DNA of 48,272 bases from Pseudomonas sp. Irchel s3h17. GTDB lineage: Bacteria; Pseudomonadota; Gammaproteobacteria; Pseudomonadales; Pseudomonadaceae. The stretch lies in assembly GCF_900187505.1 (NCBI RefSeq), contig NZ_FYDL01000008.1:242465-290736 (forward strand), written 5' to 3'. The position numbers were made by a program, and so were the translations under genes. The notes under the pieces were generated by a model, which saw only the letters and a list, made by a program, of their open reading frames with translations, had not been told where the DNA came from and did not search any database. Positions 35,181 through 46,477 of this stretch are shown here, piece by piece; positions within the stretch are counted from its first letter, which is position 1, and the number at the start of each line of letters is the position of its first letter.

Positions 35181-37232
35181 TTACTTGATGCGCTGGCCTG
35201 GCTTGGCGCCGCTGTCCGGGCTCAACAGGTAGATCTCTTCGCCGCCAGGGCCAGCAGCCATGACCATGCCTTCGGAAATACCGAAGCGCATTTTGCGTGG
35301 CTTGAGGTTGGCGATCATCATCGTCAGGCGACCTTCCAGCTTGGCCGGATCCGGGTAGGCGCTCTTGATGCCGGAGAACACGTTGCGTTGCTCGTCACCG
35401 ATATCCAGGGTCAGGCGCAACAGTTTGTCGGCACCGTCCACGGCTTCAGCCTTGAGGATCAGGGCCACGCGCAGGTCGACGGCCGCAAAGGTGTCGAACT
35501 CGATTTCCGGCGACAGCGGGTCCTTGGCCAGTTCGCCGTTACCTTGTGGGGCAGCAGCGCCGGTGTCGGTCTGGCTGGCGGCCAGGTCTTCTTTCGAGGC
35601 GTCGGTCATGGCCTGGACCTTGACCGGATCGATGCGGGTCATCAGCGGTTTGAATTCGTTCAACTGATGGTTGCCGAGCAGGGTGGCGTGATCGTTCCAG
35701 GTCAGCGGGGCGACGTTGAGAAACGCCTCGGCGTCGGCGGCCAGCAACGGCAGGACCGGCTTGAGGAAAATCACCAGCTGGCGGAACAGGTTGACGCCCG
35801 TGGCGCAGATCGCCTGGACTTCGTCTTGCTTGCCTTCCTGCTTGTTCAGCGACCATGGCGCCTTGTCGGCGATCCAGGCGTTGGCGCGGTCGGCCAGGCC
35901 CATGATTTCCCGCATGGCGCGGGCAAAGTCACGGGCTTCATAGGCGTCGCAGATGCTTGGCGTAGCGGCCAGGAACGCGTCAGTCAGCTCCGGCGCGGCA
36001 TTTTCAGCCACCAGCACGCCGGCGTTGCCCTTGTGGATAAAGCCTGCGCAACGGCTGGCGATGTTGACGACCTTGCCCACCAGGTCGGAGTTGACCTTCT
36101 GCACGAAGTCTTCGAGGTTCAGGTCCAGGTCGTCGACGCCACGGCCCAGCTTGGACGCGTAGTAGTAACGCAGGTATTCCGGCGACAGGTGGTCCAGGTA
36201 GGTACGGGCCTTGATGAAGGTGCCGCGGGACTTGGACATTTTCTGGCCGTTGACGGTCAGGTAGCCGTGAACGTTGATGCCGGTCGGCTTGCGGTAACCC
36301 GCGCCTTCGAGCATGGCCGGCCAGAACAGGGCGTGGAAGTTGACGATGTCCTTGCCGATGAAATGGTACAGCTCGGCGGTGGAGTCCTTGGCCCAGTAGG
36401 CGTCGAAGTCCAAATCCTGCCGGCGCGCGCAGAGGTTCTTGAAGCTCGCCATGTAGCCGATTGGTGCGTCCAGCCAGACGTAGAAGTATTTGCCGGGCTC
36501 GTCCGGGATTTCGAAACCGAAATACGGCGCATCGCGGGAGATGTCCCATTGTTGCAGGCCGACATCCAGCCATTCGGCGATCTTGTTCGCGACCGCGTCC
36601 TGCAGGGTACCGCTGCGGGTCCATGCCTGCAGCATGGCCTGGAAGTCTGGCAGCTTGAAGAAGAAGTGCTGGGAATCCTTGAGCACCGGGGTGGCGCCAG
36701 AGATCGCCGACTTCGGATCCTTCAGGTCGGTCGGTGCGTAGGTCGCGCCGCATTTTTCGCAGTTGTCGCCGTACTGGTCTTCAGTGCCGCATTTCGGGCA
36801 GGTGCCCTTGATGAAGCGGTCGGCCAGGAACATTTTCTTTTCCGGGTCGAAATACTGGGTGATCGAGCGCGTGGCAATGTGCCCGGCGTCGCGCAACTTC
36901 AGGTAGATCTGGCTCGACAGCTCACGGTTTTCTTCGGCGTGAGTGGAGTGGAAGTTGTCGAAGTCCACCAGGAACTCGGCAAAGTCGGCGCTGTGTTCAG
37001 CCTGGACGTTGGCGATCAGTTGTTCCGGGGTGATGCCTTCTTTTTCGGCGCGCAACATGATGGCCGAACCATGGGCGTCGTCGGCGCAGACGTAAGTGCA
37101 TTGATTGCCGCGATGCTTCTGGAAGCGCACCCACATATCGGTCTGGATGTACTCAAGCATATGGCCAAGGTGGATTGAACCATTGGCATAGGGCAGGGCG
37201 CTGGTGACGAGGATCTTGCGTGGCTCGGACAT
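35181..37232 (-). CDS. metG: Methionyl-tRNA synthetase MetG
   Basis: A 683-residue class-I synthetase that charges tRNA(Met). The HIGH motif is HLGH at 21-24, the zinc knuckle has Cys145, Cys148, Cys158 and Cys161, and KMSKS is at 331-335. An anticodon-binding helical domain follows to about 550. The C-terminal EMAP/Trbp-like tRNA-binding domain (about 580-683, [14 protein letters not shown], ending GAKPGQRIK) makes it a dimer. Single gene, divergent from mrp. Confidence 0.97.
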   Translation of the reverse strand: MSEPRKILVTSALPYANGSIHLGHMLEYIQTDMWVRFQKHRGNQCTYVCADDAHGSAIMLRAEKEGITPEQLIANVQAEHSADFAEFLVDFDNFHSTHAEENRELSSQIYLKLRDAGHIATRSITQYFDPEKKMFLADRFIKGTCPKCGTEDQYGDNCEKCGATYAPTDLKDPKSAISGATPVLKDSQHFFFKLPDFQAMLQAWTRSGTLQDAVANKIAEWLDVGLQQWDISRDAPYFGFEIPDEPGKYFYVWLDAPIGYMASFKNLCARRQDLDFDAYWAKDSTAELYHFIGKDIVNFHALFWPAMLEGAGYRKPTGINVHGYLTVNGQKMSKSRGTFIKARTYLDHLSPEYLRYYYASKLGRGVDDLDLNLEDFVQKVNSDLVGKVVNIASRCAGFIHKGNAGVLVAENAAPELTDAFLAATPSICDAYEARDFARAMREIMGLADRANAWIADKAPWSLNKQEGKQDEVQAICATGVNLFRQLVIFLKPVLPLLAADAEAFLNVAPLTWNDHATLLGNHQLNEFKPLMTRIDPVKVQAMTDASKEDLAASQTDTGAAAPQGNGELAKDPLSPEIEFDTFAAVDLRVALILKAEAVDGADKLLRLTLDIGDEQRNVFSGIKSAYPDPAKLEGRLTMMIANLKPRKMRFGISEGMVMAAGPGGEEIYLLSPDSGAKPGQRIK

Positions 37233-37332
37233 GGGGCTCGGCTACTTGATGAAACGGAGGTCGGCCACTATAAAGCGCCGGCGAAGTTTTTTCACCCTAA
37301 AGGCCTGTTTCCGGACGTATCGATTGCCAAAG

Positions 37333-37467
37333 CCTGTGGCGAGGGAGCTTGCTCCCGTTCGGCTGCGCAGCAGTCGTAATCAGACGGATGCGATCTATCT
37401 GTCGAACCGGGTAGCCGGAATTGGGGCGGCTTCGCCACCCAGCGGGAGCAAGCTCCCTCGCCACAGG
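37333..37467. repeat. REPIN between metG and mrp
   Basis: CCTGTGGCGAGGGAGCTTGC on the left and GCAAGCTCCCTCGCCACAGG on the right, about 95 bp apart; a full-length pair in the divergent gap. Confidence 0.9.
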
Positions 37468-37565
37468 ATTTCCTCGGCAACAAATGATCGACAGGCATGC
37501 CGCCTCGGTCGCGGAACAGGTACGATACCCGTCATCTTTTTCAAGTCCTGTTATCGGAGTTACCC

Positions 37566-38660
37566 ATGAGCGCCGTCAATCGCGCAGCGGTGGAAGCCGT
37601 CCTTCGCCAGTACACCGACCCTTACCTGAACCAGGATCCGATCAGTGCCGGTTGCCTGCGTGGTATCGATATCCAGGGCGATCGCGTCAGCGTTCAGCTG
37701 GAGCAGGGTTATGCCGCGGGTCTGTTCAACAGCGGCTGGGCGCAGATGCTGCAGATGGCGATCGAAAGCCTGGACGGCGTGGCCTCGGCCCGCGTCGAGA
37801 TCACCACCCGGATCGCGGCACACAAGGCGCAGGCGCAGATCCCCGGGCTTGCCAACGTCAAGAACGTGGTCGCCGTGGCATCCGGCAAGGGCGGCGTGGG
37901 CAAATCCACCACCGCCGCCAACCTCGCGCTGGCCCTGGCCCGTGAAGGCGCCAGGGTCGGGATTCTTGACGCGGATATCTACGGTCCGAGCCAGGGCATC
38001 ATGTTTGGTATCCCTGAAGGTACCCGGCCCAAGGTCAAGGACCAGAAGTGGTTCGTGCCCATCGAGTCCCATGGCGTCGAAGTGATGTCCATGGCGTTCC
38101 TGACCGATGACAACACCCCGATGGTCTGGCGCGGCCCGATGGTGTCCGGTGCCTTGCTGCAATTGGTGACGCAGACTGCCTGGGGCGACCTGGACTACCT
38201 GGTGATCGACATGCCGCCAGGCACCGGTGACATCCAGTTGACCCTGGCACAAAAGGTCCCGGTGGCCGGTGCGGTCATCGTCACCACGCCGCAGGACCTG
38301 GCATTGCTGGATGCGCGCAAAGGCGTGGAAATGTTCCGCAAGGTCAACATCCCGGTGCTGGGCGTGGTGGAAAACATGGCCGTGCACATCTGCTCCAACT
38401 GCGGTCACGCCGAGCACCTGTTCGGCGAAGGTGGTGGCGAGAAGCTGGCCAGCCAGTATGGCGTCGAGTTGCTGGCCTCGTTGCCGCTGTCGATGGTCAT
38501 CCGCGAGCAGGCCGATGGCGGCAAGCCAACGGTGATCGCAGAACCCGACAGCCAGATCGCCATGGTCTACCAGGAACTGGCTCGCCACGTCGGGGCACGG
38601 ATCGTGTTGCAGGAAGCTTTGTCGCCAGCGATGCCGAGTATCAGCATCAGCGACGATTGA
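37566..38660 (+). CDS. apbC: Iron-sulfur cluster carrier Mrp/ApbC
   Basis: A 364-residue P-loop ATPase that carries [4Fe-4S] clusters to apoproteins. The N-terminal MIP18/DUF59-like domain is at 1-90, the deviant Walker A SGKGGVGKST at 106-115, and the cluster-binding CxxC of the dimer interface at Cys276 and Cys279 (HICSNCGHAE). ATG at 37566 begins MSAVNRAAVEAVL; GGAG is 9 nt before it. Stands alone between two REP pairs. Confidence 0.93.
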   Translation: MSAVNRAAVEAVLRQYTDPYLNQDPISAGCLRGIDIQGDRVSVQLEQGYAAGLFNSGWAQMLQMAIESLDGVASARVEITTRIAAHKAQAQIPGLANVKNVVAVASGKGGVGKSTTAANLALALAREGARVGILDADIYGPSQGIMFGIPEGTRPKVKDQKWFVPIESHGVEVMSMAFLTDDNTPMVWRGPMVSGALLQLVTQTAWGDLDYLVIDMPPGTGDIQLTLAQKVPVAGAVIVTTPQDLALLDARKGVEMFRKVNIPVLGVVENMAVHICSNCGHAEHLFGEGGGEKLASQYGVELLASLPLSMVIREQADGGKPTVIAEPDSQIAMVYQELARHVGARIVLQEALSPAMPSISISDD

Positions 38661-38685
38661 TGCAGCAACACGAGGGGAGTGTTTT

Positions 38686-38830
38686 TGTGGCGAGGGAGCT
38701 TGCTCCCGCCGACTGATCCTCGCTCGGGCGCGGCAGTCGTAAATCAGCTGACGGTTTTTGACTGTTAGAACTCGTCAGCCGGTTTCAGGGTGGCTTCGCC
38801 ACCCAGCGGGAGCAAGCTCCCTCGCCACAG
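38686..38830. repeat. REPIN between mrp and the FabG-like gene
   Basis: GTGGCGAGGGAGCTTGCTCC at 38687 and its reverse copy ending at 38829. It fills most of the convergent gap and may terminate both genes. Confidence 0.9.
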
Positions 38831-38844
38831 AAGCGGCGTGAGCT

Positions 38845-39603
38845 TTAAATGCGCAACCCGCCATCCATTTCCAGAATCCGGCCGGTGTAGTAGTCGTTCT
38901 CGAAAATGTAGGCCGCCGAATGGGCGATCTCTTCCGGTTTGCCCATGCGCTTGAGCGGGATACCGGCGGTCATTTTGTCCAGGGCTTCAGGCTTCATGCC
39001 CAGGGTCATTTCGGTCTCGATGAACCCCGGTGCGATGCCTGCCACGCGGATGCCGTAGCGCGCCAGTTCCTTGGCCCAGGTCACGGTGGCCGCAGCGACA
39101 CCGGCCTTGGCGGCGGAATAGTTGGTCTGGCCGACGTTGCCGGCGCGCGAGATCGAGGAGATGTTGATGATCGCGCCGGACGATTTCAGTTCGATCATCT
39201 TCGCCGCCACTTCACGGGTGCACAGGAACACGCCGGTCAGGTTGACGTCGATGACGGCTTGCCATTGGGCCAGGCTCATTTTGCTCATTTCGCCGTCCTT
39301 GACCTTGATCAGCAGGCCGTCGCGCAGGATCCCGGCGTTGTTGATCAGGCCGTGGATCGCGCCGAAGTCTTCGGCTACCTGGGCGACCATGTGGGTCACC
39401 TGTTCTTCATTGGCAACGTTGCACAGGTAGGCGCGCGCCTCGACGCCGGCGGCTTTGCACGCGGCAACGGCCAGGTCGAGCTTCTCCTGGTTCAGGTCGA
39501 CCAGTGCCAGCTTCGCGCCCTTGGCGGCGAAATACTCGGCCATCGAGCGGCCTAAACCCTGGCAGCCGCCAGTGATAATGATTACTTTGTCAGTGAGTTG
39601 CAT
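38845..39603 (-). CDS. FabG-like short-chain dehydrogenase/reductase
   Basis: A 252-residue classical SDR. The NAD(P) motif is [11 protein letters not shown] (TGxxxGxG) at 12-22, NNAGI follows, and the catalytic Ser-Tyr-Lys is in [22 protein letters not shown]-terminal [12 protein letters not shown] is FabG-like. A 3-oxoacyl-ACP or acetoacetyl-CoA reductase role is plausible, but this is not the fab-operon FabG, as no fab genes are near. ATG at 39603 has AAGG 7 nt upstream; another ATG 6 bp earlier is less well placed. Confidence 0.88.
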   Translation of the reverse strand: MQLTDKVIIITGGCQGLGRSMAEYFAAKGAKLALVDLNQEKLDLAVAACKAAGVEARAYLCNVANEEQVTHMVAQVAEDFGAIHGLINNAGILRDGLLIKVKDGEMSKMSLAQWQAVIDVNLTGVFLCTREVAAKMIELKSSGAIINISSISRAGNVGQTNYSAAKAGVAAATVTWAKELARYGIRVAGIAPGFIETEMTLGMKPEALDKMTAGIPLKRMGKPEEIAHSAAYIFENDYYTGRILEMDGGLRI

Positions 39604-39767
39604 TCGCATGCCTTAATTGCAGGTCTGAGTGGATTCCTTTTAGAGAGCCTCTCGATCTGCGCCTGACGTGGCCTGGCTGCACATGAGAACTGCCCCGAAG
39701 GCATTGCTGGAACTTTCTCCAGAAGCCTGTCCGTTTTTTCGACTAGTTCTATATAAGGAGTCATAAA

Positions 39768-40499
39768 TTGAGCGTTGAAGCTGCCAAGCATGCACGAGAA
39801 TTGCTGCTCAAGGAATACCGCGGGGTGCTCTCGACACTCTCCAAGGCGATGCCCGGTTTCCCGTTTGGCTCCGTGGTTCCATACTGCCTGAACGAGCAGG
39901 GCCGCCCACTGATATTGATCAGTCGGATCGCCCAGCACACCCACAACCTGCAAAAAGACCCTAAATGCTCACTGCTGGTGGGCGAGCGCGAGGCCGAAGA
40001 CGTACAGGCCGTGGGGCGACTGACCTATCTGGCCGAGGCGCGGATGATCGAGGACGCCGCTGCGATCGAAGCCGCCGCCGAGCGCTACTACCGCTATTTC
40101 CCGGACTCGAGGAACTATCACAACGCCCATGACTTCGACTTCTGGGTGCTGGAGCCTGTCCGTCATCGTTACATCGGCGGTTTTGGCGCCATTCATTGGG
40201 TCAACGAACTGACCCTGGCCAACCCGTTTGCCGGCCAGGCAGAGGCGAGCATGATCGAGCACATGAATGCCGACCACGCCAAGGCCATTGCCCATTACGT
40301 CGAGCTGGCCGGTCTGCCGAACACCTCACCGGCGGAAATGGTTGGTATCGACCCCGAAGGCATGCACCTGCGGATTGGCCAAGGGGTGTACTGGTTGCCA
40401 TTCCCGACGCTTTGCAATACGCCGACACAAGTGCGTGAAGCCCTGGTTTTACTGGCTCGCGCCGAGCATTGGCCAACAAATGAGACGAGCAAGGCTTGA
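39768..40499 (+). CDS. HugZ-like FMN split-barrel protein with DUF2470 domain
   Basis: A 243-residue protein. The N-terminal pyridoxamine-5'-phosphate-oxidase-like split barrel (10-150; GVLSTLSKAMPGFPFGS and PLILISRIAQHTHNL) is followed by a DUF2470 domain (165-240; MIEHMNADHAKAIAHYVEL). This two-domain layout is that of HugZ/HutZ haem-utilisation proteins. TTG is the start: AGGAG lies 8 nt before it and no ATG suits. A haem-degradation role is inferred from domains only. The TTG start and lone position suggest modest expression. Confidence 0.85.
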   Translation: MSVEAAKHARELLLKEYRGVLSTLSKAMPGFPFGSVVPYCLNEQGRPLILISRIAQHTHNLQKDPKCSLLVGEREAEDVQAVGRLTYLAEARMIEDAAAIEAAAERYYRYFPDSRNYHNAHDFDFWVLEPVRHRYIGGFGAIHWVNELTLANPFAGQAEASMIEHMNADHAKAIAHYVELAGLPNTSPAEMVGIDPEGMHLRIGQGVYWLPFPTLCNTPTQVREALVLLARAEHWPTNETSKA

Positions 40500-40565
40500 A
40501 ATCACGAAATGGCGACGTCATCTAAGGCTTACTTGCAAGGCATTCTTGCGTTGAGGAACCTGTTG

Positions 40566-41042
40566 ATGCGCCCTTTTCTATTGCTCTTTCTGCTGTTTCC
40601 GGTGCTGGAGCTGTTCGTATTCGTGAAAGTCAGTGCGGCCATCGGGTTTTTCCCGGCGCTGCTGCTGATCATCCTCGGCTCGATGTTCGGGGTGTTTGTA
40701 CTACGTATCGCCGGCCTGGCAACCGCGTTGCGCGCCCGTGAAAGCCTGAGCCGTGGCGAACTGCCCGCCCAGACCATGCTCGAAGGCCTGATGCTGGCCC
40801 TGGGTGGCGGCCTGTTGATCATCCCTGGCTTCATCAGCAGTGTGCTGGGCCTGGTCATGATGCTGCCGCTCACCCGGCGCCTGCTGGCCAACAAGATGCG
40901 CCAGCGTGCCGAGGAACAAGCCATTCGCCAGCGCGCCTTTGCCGATGACCTGCAACCGCGTGGTGGCCCGGTTCCGCGGCAACCGTTGGGGCGCGAAGCT
41001 GACGTGATCGAGGGTGAATTCGAGCACCGTGATTCCAAGTAA
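40566..41042 (+). CDS. fxsA: FxsA family membrane protein
   Basis: A 158-residue inner-membrane protein with three to four TM helices (about 1-20, 22-45, 75-105) and a hydrophilic basic tail (115-158) in the cytoplasm. FLLFPVLELFVFVKV, LGSMFGVFVLRIAGL and GLMLALGGGLLIIPGFISSVLG are FxsA signatures. In E. coli overproduction relieves F-exclusion of phage T7; native role unclear. ATG at 40566 has GAGGA upstream. It precedes groES, as in many gamma-proteobacteria. Confidence 0.9.
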   Translation: MRPFLLLFLLFPVLELFVFVKVSAAIGFFPALLLIILGSMFGVFVLRIAGLATALRARESLSRGELPAQTMLEGLMLALGGGLLIIPGFISSVLGLVMMLPLTRRLLANKMRQRAEEQAIRQRAFADDLQPRGGPVPRQPLGREADVIEGEFEHRDSK

Positions 41043-41120
41043 ACGCATCCACCACACGGCACCTTCGGGTGCCGTGTTCGTTTTGCCGGGCCGTGCGGTA
41101 AAAAATTTCGCTGTGCTGCC

Positions 41121-41148
41121 CTTGTAATGAGCTTGCGCGCCCTTATGT
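41121..41148 (+). promoter_or_regulatory. Candidate sigma32 promoter of groESL
   Basis: CTTGTAA (41121) and CCCTTATG (41140) are a partial match to the heat-shock pattern CTTGAAA-N11-16-CCCCATNT, at a suitable spacing and 140 bp before groES. The match is moderate. Confidence 0.35.
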
Positions 41149-41287
41149 AACGGTCACCGCAAGGTTTCTGGCGATGATCGCCAGACAGACTTCCGCGTCT
41201 CGCTCGACGAGCCGCAACCGGCCACGCCGGAAATTAACCCGCCGGGACTACACCGGCCGCTGAAACCACAATTAGGAGAGATCGACA

Positions 41288-41581
41288 ATGAAGCTTCGTC
41301 CTCTGCATGACCGCGTCGTCATCCGTCGCAGCGAAGAAGAAAAGAAAACCGCTGGCGGTATCGTTCTGCCAGGTTCGGCTGCTGAAAAAGCCAACAGCGG
41401 CGAGATCCTCGCTGTCGGTACCGGCCGCGTGCTGGACAACGGTGAAGTGCGTGCGCTGGCTGTGAAAGTGGGTGACAAGGTCGTGTTTGGCCCGTACTCG
41501 GGCAGCAACACCGTCAAAGTCGACGGCGAAGACCTGCTGGTAATGGCTGAGAACGAGATTCTCGCTGTTATCGAAGGCTGA
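41288..41581 (+). CDS. groES: Co-chaperonin GroES
   Basis: A 97-residue lid subunit of the chaperonin. [14 protein letters not shown] at the start, the mobile loop [17 protein letters not shown] and a closing [10 protein letters not shown] are canonical. AGGAGAG precedes the ATG. Forms an operon with groEL 50 bp downstream. Confidence 0.97.
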   Translation: MKLRPLHDRVVIRRSEEEKKTAGGIVLPGSAAEKANSGEILAVGTGRVLDNGEVRALAVKVGDKVVFGPYSGSNTVKVDGEDLLVMAENEILAVIEG

Positions 41582-41619
41582 TACCCCGCTCATTTTCCCG
41601 CGACTACTCAAGTATTTAA

Positions 41620-43272
<1,653 letters not shown>

Positions 43273-43291
43273 GCCAGCCTTACCCTGTACG

Positions 43292-43327
43292 AAAAACCCC
43301 GCTGGCGTTAAGCCAGCGGGGTTTTTT
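43292..43327. terminator. Terminator after groEL
   Basis: AAAACCCCGCTGGC-GTTAA-GCCAGCGGGGTTTT, a 14-bp stem with T run, in the convergent gap with the PAP2 gene. Confidence 0.95.
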
Positions 43328-43369
43328 ATTGCCTTCATTCTGGTCTGTCAGGAGAGCGATGGCGTCCGT

Positions 43370-44113
43370 TCAGGCGCTGACAGGTTCTGCCCTGGTCGCT
43401 CGCTCAGCCTTGGTCGCCGGCCGGTACAGCACGTAGTAGTAAGACCCCAGGCAAATCAGCCAGCAAAACACCGCTGTCCATACGTTGTGCGAGAAGAAGT
43501 GCGCGCCCTGCATCATCCGGCTGATGGAAAACACCGTGCCCAGACCGAATGCAAGCAGGAAGGCCGCGCGGGCCAGTTTCGGCCGACGGTCACGCAATAC
43601 GAAGAACACTGCAAACAAGGCAAAGCCCGTGGCCGCATGACCGCCCGGCCAGCAACGCCCTGGCTTGTCTGTGGCGGGGCGGGGGCTGAGCAGTTCGCTG
43701 TAGGTTTCCTTGCCACCGAACTCCTTCAGGCTCCAGGGGCACTGCACGGCAGTCACCGCTTTGACGGGCGTGACGAACGCGGTCGCCAGGCCCAATGACA
43801 GCACCAGGCAGCCCAGCTCACGCTTGAACGGCTTGAGCCGTGTCAGCATGAACGAGCCGATGAAGCCAAGAATGGCGAACACCGAGAATCCGATCACCAC
43901 CTGCTTGGCCCGGTCATGCAGGATATTTTCCAGAAAGTAGCTGTGGCGACCGATAAAGCCGCCGGCCGTCGGGTCGTAGAACAGCTGGGCCAGGCTCATG
44001 TCCAGCGACGTCAGTTCCAGCAACAGCAACGTGACAGCCGTCACGGCGGGGATGCCCAGGCAGATCCAGAAGTTCAGGGGGCGTGAGACTGGGCGTAAAA
44101 CAGCGGATGGCAT
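43370..44113 (-). CDS. PAP2 family membrane phosphatase
   Basis: A 247-residue inner-membrane protein with about six TM helices. PAP2 motifs: Lys118 in PVKAVTAVQCPW (motif 1), PGGHA at 156-160 with His159 (motif 2), and SRMMQGAHFFSH at 198-209 (motif 3) with nucleophile His205. The Asp three residues after the nucleophile in the textbook motif is His209 here, as in some lipid A or LPS-linked members. It likely dephosphorylates a lipid such as lipid A or undecaprenyl pyrophosphate. Divergent from colR across a ColR-box-like site, so it may belong to that regulon. Confidence 0.85.
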   Translation of the reverse strand: MPSAVLRPVSRPLNFWICLGIPAVTAVTLLLLELTSLDMSLAQLFYDPTAGGFIGRHSYFLENILHDRAKQVVIGFSVFAILGFIGSFMLTRLKPFKRELGCLVLSLGLATAFVTPVKAVTAVQCPWSLKEFGGKETYSELLSPRPATDKPGRCWPGGHAATGFALFAVFFVLRDRRPKLARAAFLLAFGLGTVFSISRMMQGAHFFSHNVWTAVFCWLICLGSYYYVLYRPATKAERATRAEPVSA

Positions 44114-44212
44114 GTAAGGCGTCCTGAACGAGGAAGAGTGGATCGGCTACGGTTCGTGTACTCAAAGGGCCGTACTCTGCGCCTGACGCCGTAAGCTGTA
44201 CGTGAACGCAGG

Positions 44213-44228
44213 GTGAAAATTTCGTGAT
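44213..44228 (-). promoter_or_regulatory. ColR-box-like site between the PAP2 gene and colR
   Basis: The minus strand reads ATCACGAAATTTTCAC, sharing A-C-G and AATTTTCAC with the site at 46397-46412. It matches most of the P. putida ColR consensus as I recall it (YYNASNNYTTTTTCAC). Confidence 0.45.
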
Positions 44229-44346
44229 GCCTTTCGTGGACGGGGTTGACGGGATTTGGCCCATCAGACAGCGCTGGCCCTGAGCCAGACTTGGCCTTAA
44301 GCTGCGCGAGCCAAGACGGCCGTAACTGTGTACGGAGCAGATACCC

Positions 44347-45030
44347 ATGCGAATTCTATTGGTTGAAGACAACCGCGATATCCTCGCCAACCTGGCGGAT
44401 TACCTGGGGCTCAAAGGCTATACCGTCGATTGCGCACAGGATGGCCTGTCCGGGTTGCACCTGGCGGCCACCGAGCATTACGACCTGATCGTGCTCGATA
44501 TCATGTTGCCCGGCATCGACGGCTACACGCTCTGCAAACGCCTGCGCGAAGACGCCCGGCGCGATACGCCGGTGATCATGCTGACCGCCCGTGACCAGTT
44601 GGATGACCGCTTGCAGGGCTTCAAGTCCGGTGCCGACGATTACCTGATCAAACCCTTTGCGCTGTCGGAACTGGCCGCGCGCGTCGAGGCGGTCATGCGT
44701 CGTACCCAAGGGGGCGGTCGACGTGCGTTGCAGGTCGGCGATTTGAGCTATGACCTCGATACCCTGGAGGTGACCCGCGAGGGACGCCTGCTCAAGCTCA
44801 ACCCGGTAGGCCTCAAGTTGCTGGCCGTGTTGATGCAGAAAAGCCCGCATGTGCTGCGTCGTGAAATTCTCGAAGAAGCCCTGTGGGGCGATGATTGCCC
44901 GGACAGTGACAGCCTGCGCAGCCATGTCCACCAATTGCGCCAGGTGATCGACAAGCCGTTCGCCAAGCCGTTGCTGCATACGGTGCACGGTGTGGGCTAT
45001 CGCTTGGCCGAGGGGCGTGATGGAGTTTAA
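44347..45030 (+). CDS. colR: Response regulator ColR
   Basis: A 227-residue OmpR-type regulator. Receiver: acidic pocket at 7-8, phosphoacceptor Asp51 in VLDIMLPGIDG, Thr in MLTARD and Lys in LIKPFA. A C-terminal winged HTH follows (KSPHVLRREILEEALWG, DSDSLRSHVHQLRQVID, HTVHGVGYRL). Sequence and the following genes (colS, methyltransferase, wapQ) are those of ColR of P. fluorescens and P. putida, which maintains the outer membrane and aids root colonisation and metal tolerance. colS starts inside its end (11-bp overlap). Confidence 0.9.
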   Translation: MRILLVEDNRDILANLADYLGLKGYTVDCAQDGLSGLHLAATEHYDLIVLDIMLPGIDGYTLCKRLREDARRDTPVIMLTARDQLDDRLQGFKSGADDYLIKPFALSELAARVEAVMRRTQGGGRRALQVGDLSYDLDTLEVTREGRLLKLNPVGLKLLAVLMQKSPHVLRREILEEALWGDDCPDSDSLRSHVHQLRQVIDKPFAKPLLHTVHGVGYRLAEGRDGV

Positions 45031-46306
45031 GCAGAGCCTTGCGCAACGAATCATCATCGCCTTTGCGTTGATGAGTGCGTTGGTCGCGGGGGCATTCGCC
45101 ATGGGTATCGTGGCGACCGTGCACGTGGTTGAAGAGAAGCTGATCTCTGCCGGGCTGGGGGGCGATTTGCAGCGGATGCTGCTGATGGACAACACGTCCG
45201 AGTGGAGTCACCGGCCTGAGCCTGACCAGCTGTTCTATTTCAGTGGCGGCCCCGGTGCCTTCGACTTGCCCAAGGACCTGCGCCATCTGGACTCCGGGTT
45301 CCATGAGGTGTTTCGCGAGCAGCTGTCGTACCACGCGATGGTCGAGATCGTCGATGGCAGGCGTTACGTGCTGCTGCAGGATCAGAGCGATTTCGAAGAG
45401 CGTGAGCGAGTGCTGTTTGCCGTGGTGCTGGTGGGGTTTGTGTTGAGCCTCGCATTAGCGGTATTCCTGGGCTGGGTCCTGGCCCGTAAAGTGATGGCGC
45501 CGGTGGTCCGGTTGGCACGCCAAGTGCGCCACCGTGACCAGTTGCTCGGTCTGGCCCCCCCTTTGGCACCAGACTATGCCACCGATGAAGTGGGCGAGTT
45601 GGCGGTCGCCTTTGACGCCACCCTCGGTCGCTTGCGCCAGGCATTGAACCGCGAGCGGCTGTTTACCAGCGACGTCAGTCATGAGTTGCGCACCCCCTTG
45701 ATGGTGCTGGCCAGCTCCTGTGAATTGCTGCTGGAGAACCCGGGCATCGACCAGCGCGGCCGGGCCCAGGTCGAGCGCATTGCGCGGGCCTGTGTCGAAA
45801 TGCGCGAGCTGGTGCAGACCTTCCTGATGCTGGCCCGTTCGCAGCGTGACGAAACCAGCGGGGCGCCGCAGATGACCCTGGGGCAGGTGGCGCAGGACCT
45901 GATCGGCTTGTGGCGCGCACCGGTCGAGGCCAAAGGACTGGAACTGGTCTACAACGCCGGGAACCCGCTGGATACGCGTTACAACGCGACATTGCTGCAC
46001 GCCGTCATGGGCAACCTGCTGCGCAATGCATTGCATTACACCGACAGCGGTTTTATCCGGCTGACGCTCCTGCCCAGCGGCTTTCTGGTCGAGGACAGTG
46101 GCGTGGGGATTCCCGAGGAGAAGCGCGAGGCCATGTTCGAACCCTTTGTGCGTGGCTCAGAAAATCGCGGCGAGGGCCTGGGGCTGGGCCTGTCGCTGGT
46201 ACAGCGGATCTGTGAGAACCAGGGGTGGAGCGTCAGCCTCAGCACCATGGAGCCGAACGGTTGTCGCTTCCATGTCGAGTTACTCCTCGAGGGAGGGGAG
46301 GCGTAG
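45020..46306 (+). CDS. colS: Sensor histidine kinase ColS
   Basis: A 428-residue kinase with TM1 at about 10-32, a periplasmic loop of roughly 100 residues and TM2 at about 132-154. HAMP follows, then HisKA with His221 in DVSHELRTPL, and HATPase (DSGVGIP, GLGLGLS). The loop contains His35, Glu38, Asp57, His95, Glu96, Glu126 and Glu129, all residues I recall as needed for iron/zinc sensing in P. putida ColS, including the EERE form of ExxE. Start at 45020 (MEFKQSLAQR) overlaps colR. Confidence 0.9.
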   Translation: MEFKQSLAQRIIIAFALMSALVAGAFAMGIVATVHVVEEKLISAGLGGDLQRMLLMDNTSEWSHRPEPDQLFYFSGGPGAFDLPKDLRHLDSGFHEVFREQLSYHAMVEIVDGRRYVLLQDQSDFEERERVLFAVVLVGFVLSLALAVFLGWVLARKVMAPVVRLARQVRHRDQLLGLAPPLAPDYATDEVGELAVAFDATLGRLRQALNRERLFTSDVSHELRTPLMVLASSCELLLENPGIDQRGRAQVERIARACVEMRELVQTFLMLARSQRDETSGAPQMTLGQVAQDLIGLWRAPVEAKGLELVYNAGNPLDTRYNATLLHAVMGNLLRNALHYTDSGFIRLTLLPSGFLVEDSGVGIPEEKREAMFEPFVRGSENRGEGLGLGLSLVQRICENQGWSVSLSTMEPNGCRFHVELLLEGGEA

Positions 46307-46396
46307 GTGGGCAGGCATTCTTGAGGCGTATCCTGTGTCACAGGCCGGCTAAGCCCACCTTGAATCTGTAAAATTCTGTAATGGTTTCTTATTTTT

Positions 46397-46412
46397 TTAA
46401 CGGAATTTTCAC
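46397..46412 (+). promoter_or_regulatory. ColR-box-like site before the methyltransferase gene
   Basis: TTAACGGAATTTTCAC fits the recalled ColR motif at all but two fixed positions, 66 bp before the gene that ColR controls in P. fluorescens. Confidence 0.6.
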
Positions 46413-46477
46413 AACTGGATGACCTGGAACTCACATTGCGCTCCCTAAGGTAGCCGTCATCAGTTCAGGAGACATTG

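Noticed and set aside
35124..37178. 684-codon open frame antisense to metG
   Set aside because: Composition shadow of a long GC-rich gene; low-complexity, no family resemblance.
41043..41287. CIRCE/HrcA operator before groES
   Set aside because: No TTAGCACTC-N9-GAGTGCTAA match; a sigma32-type site is the better candidate.
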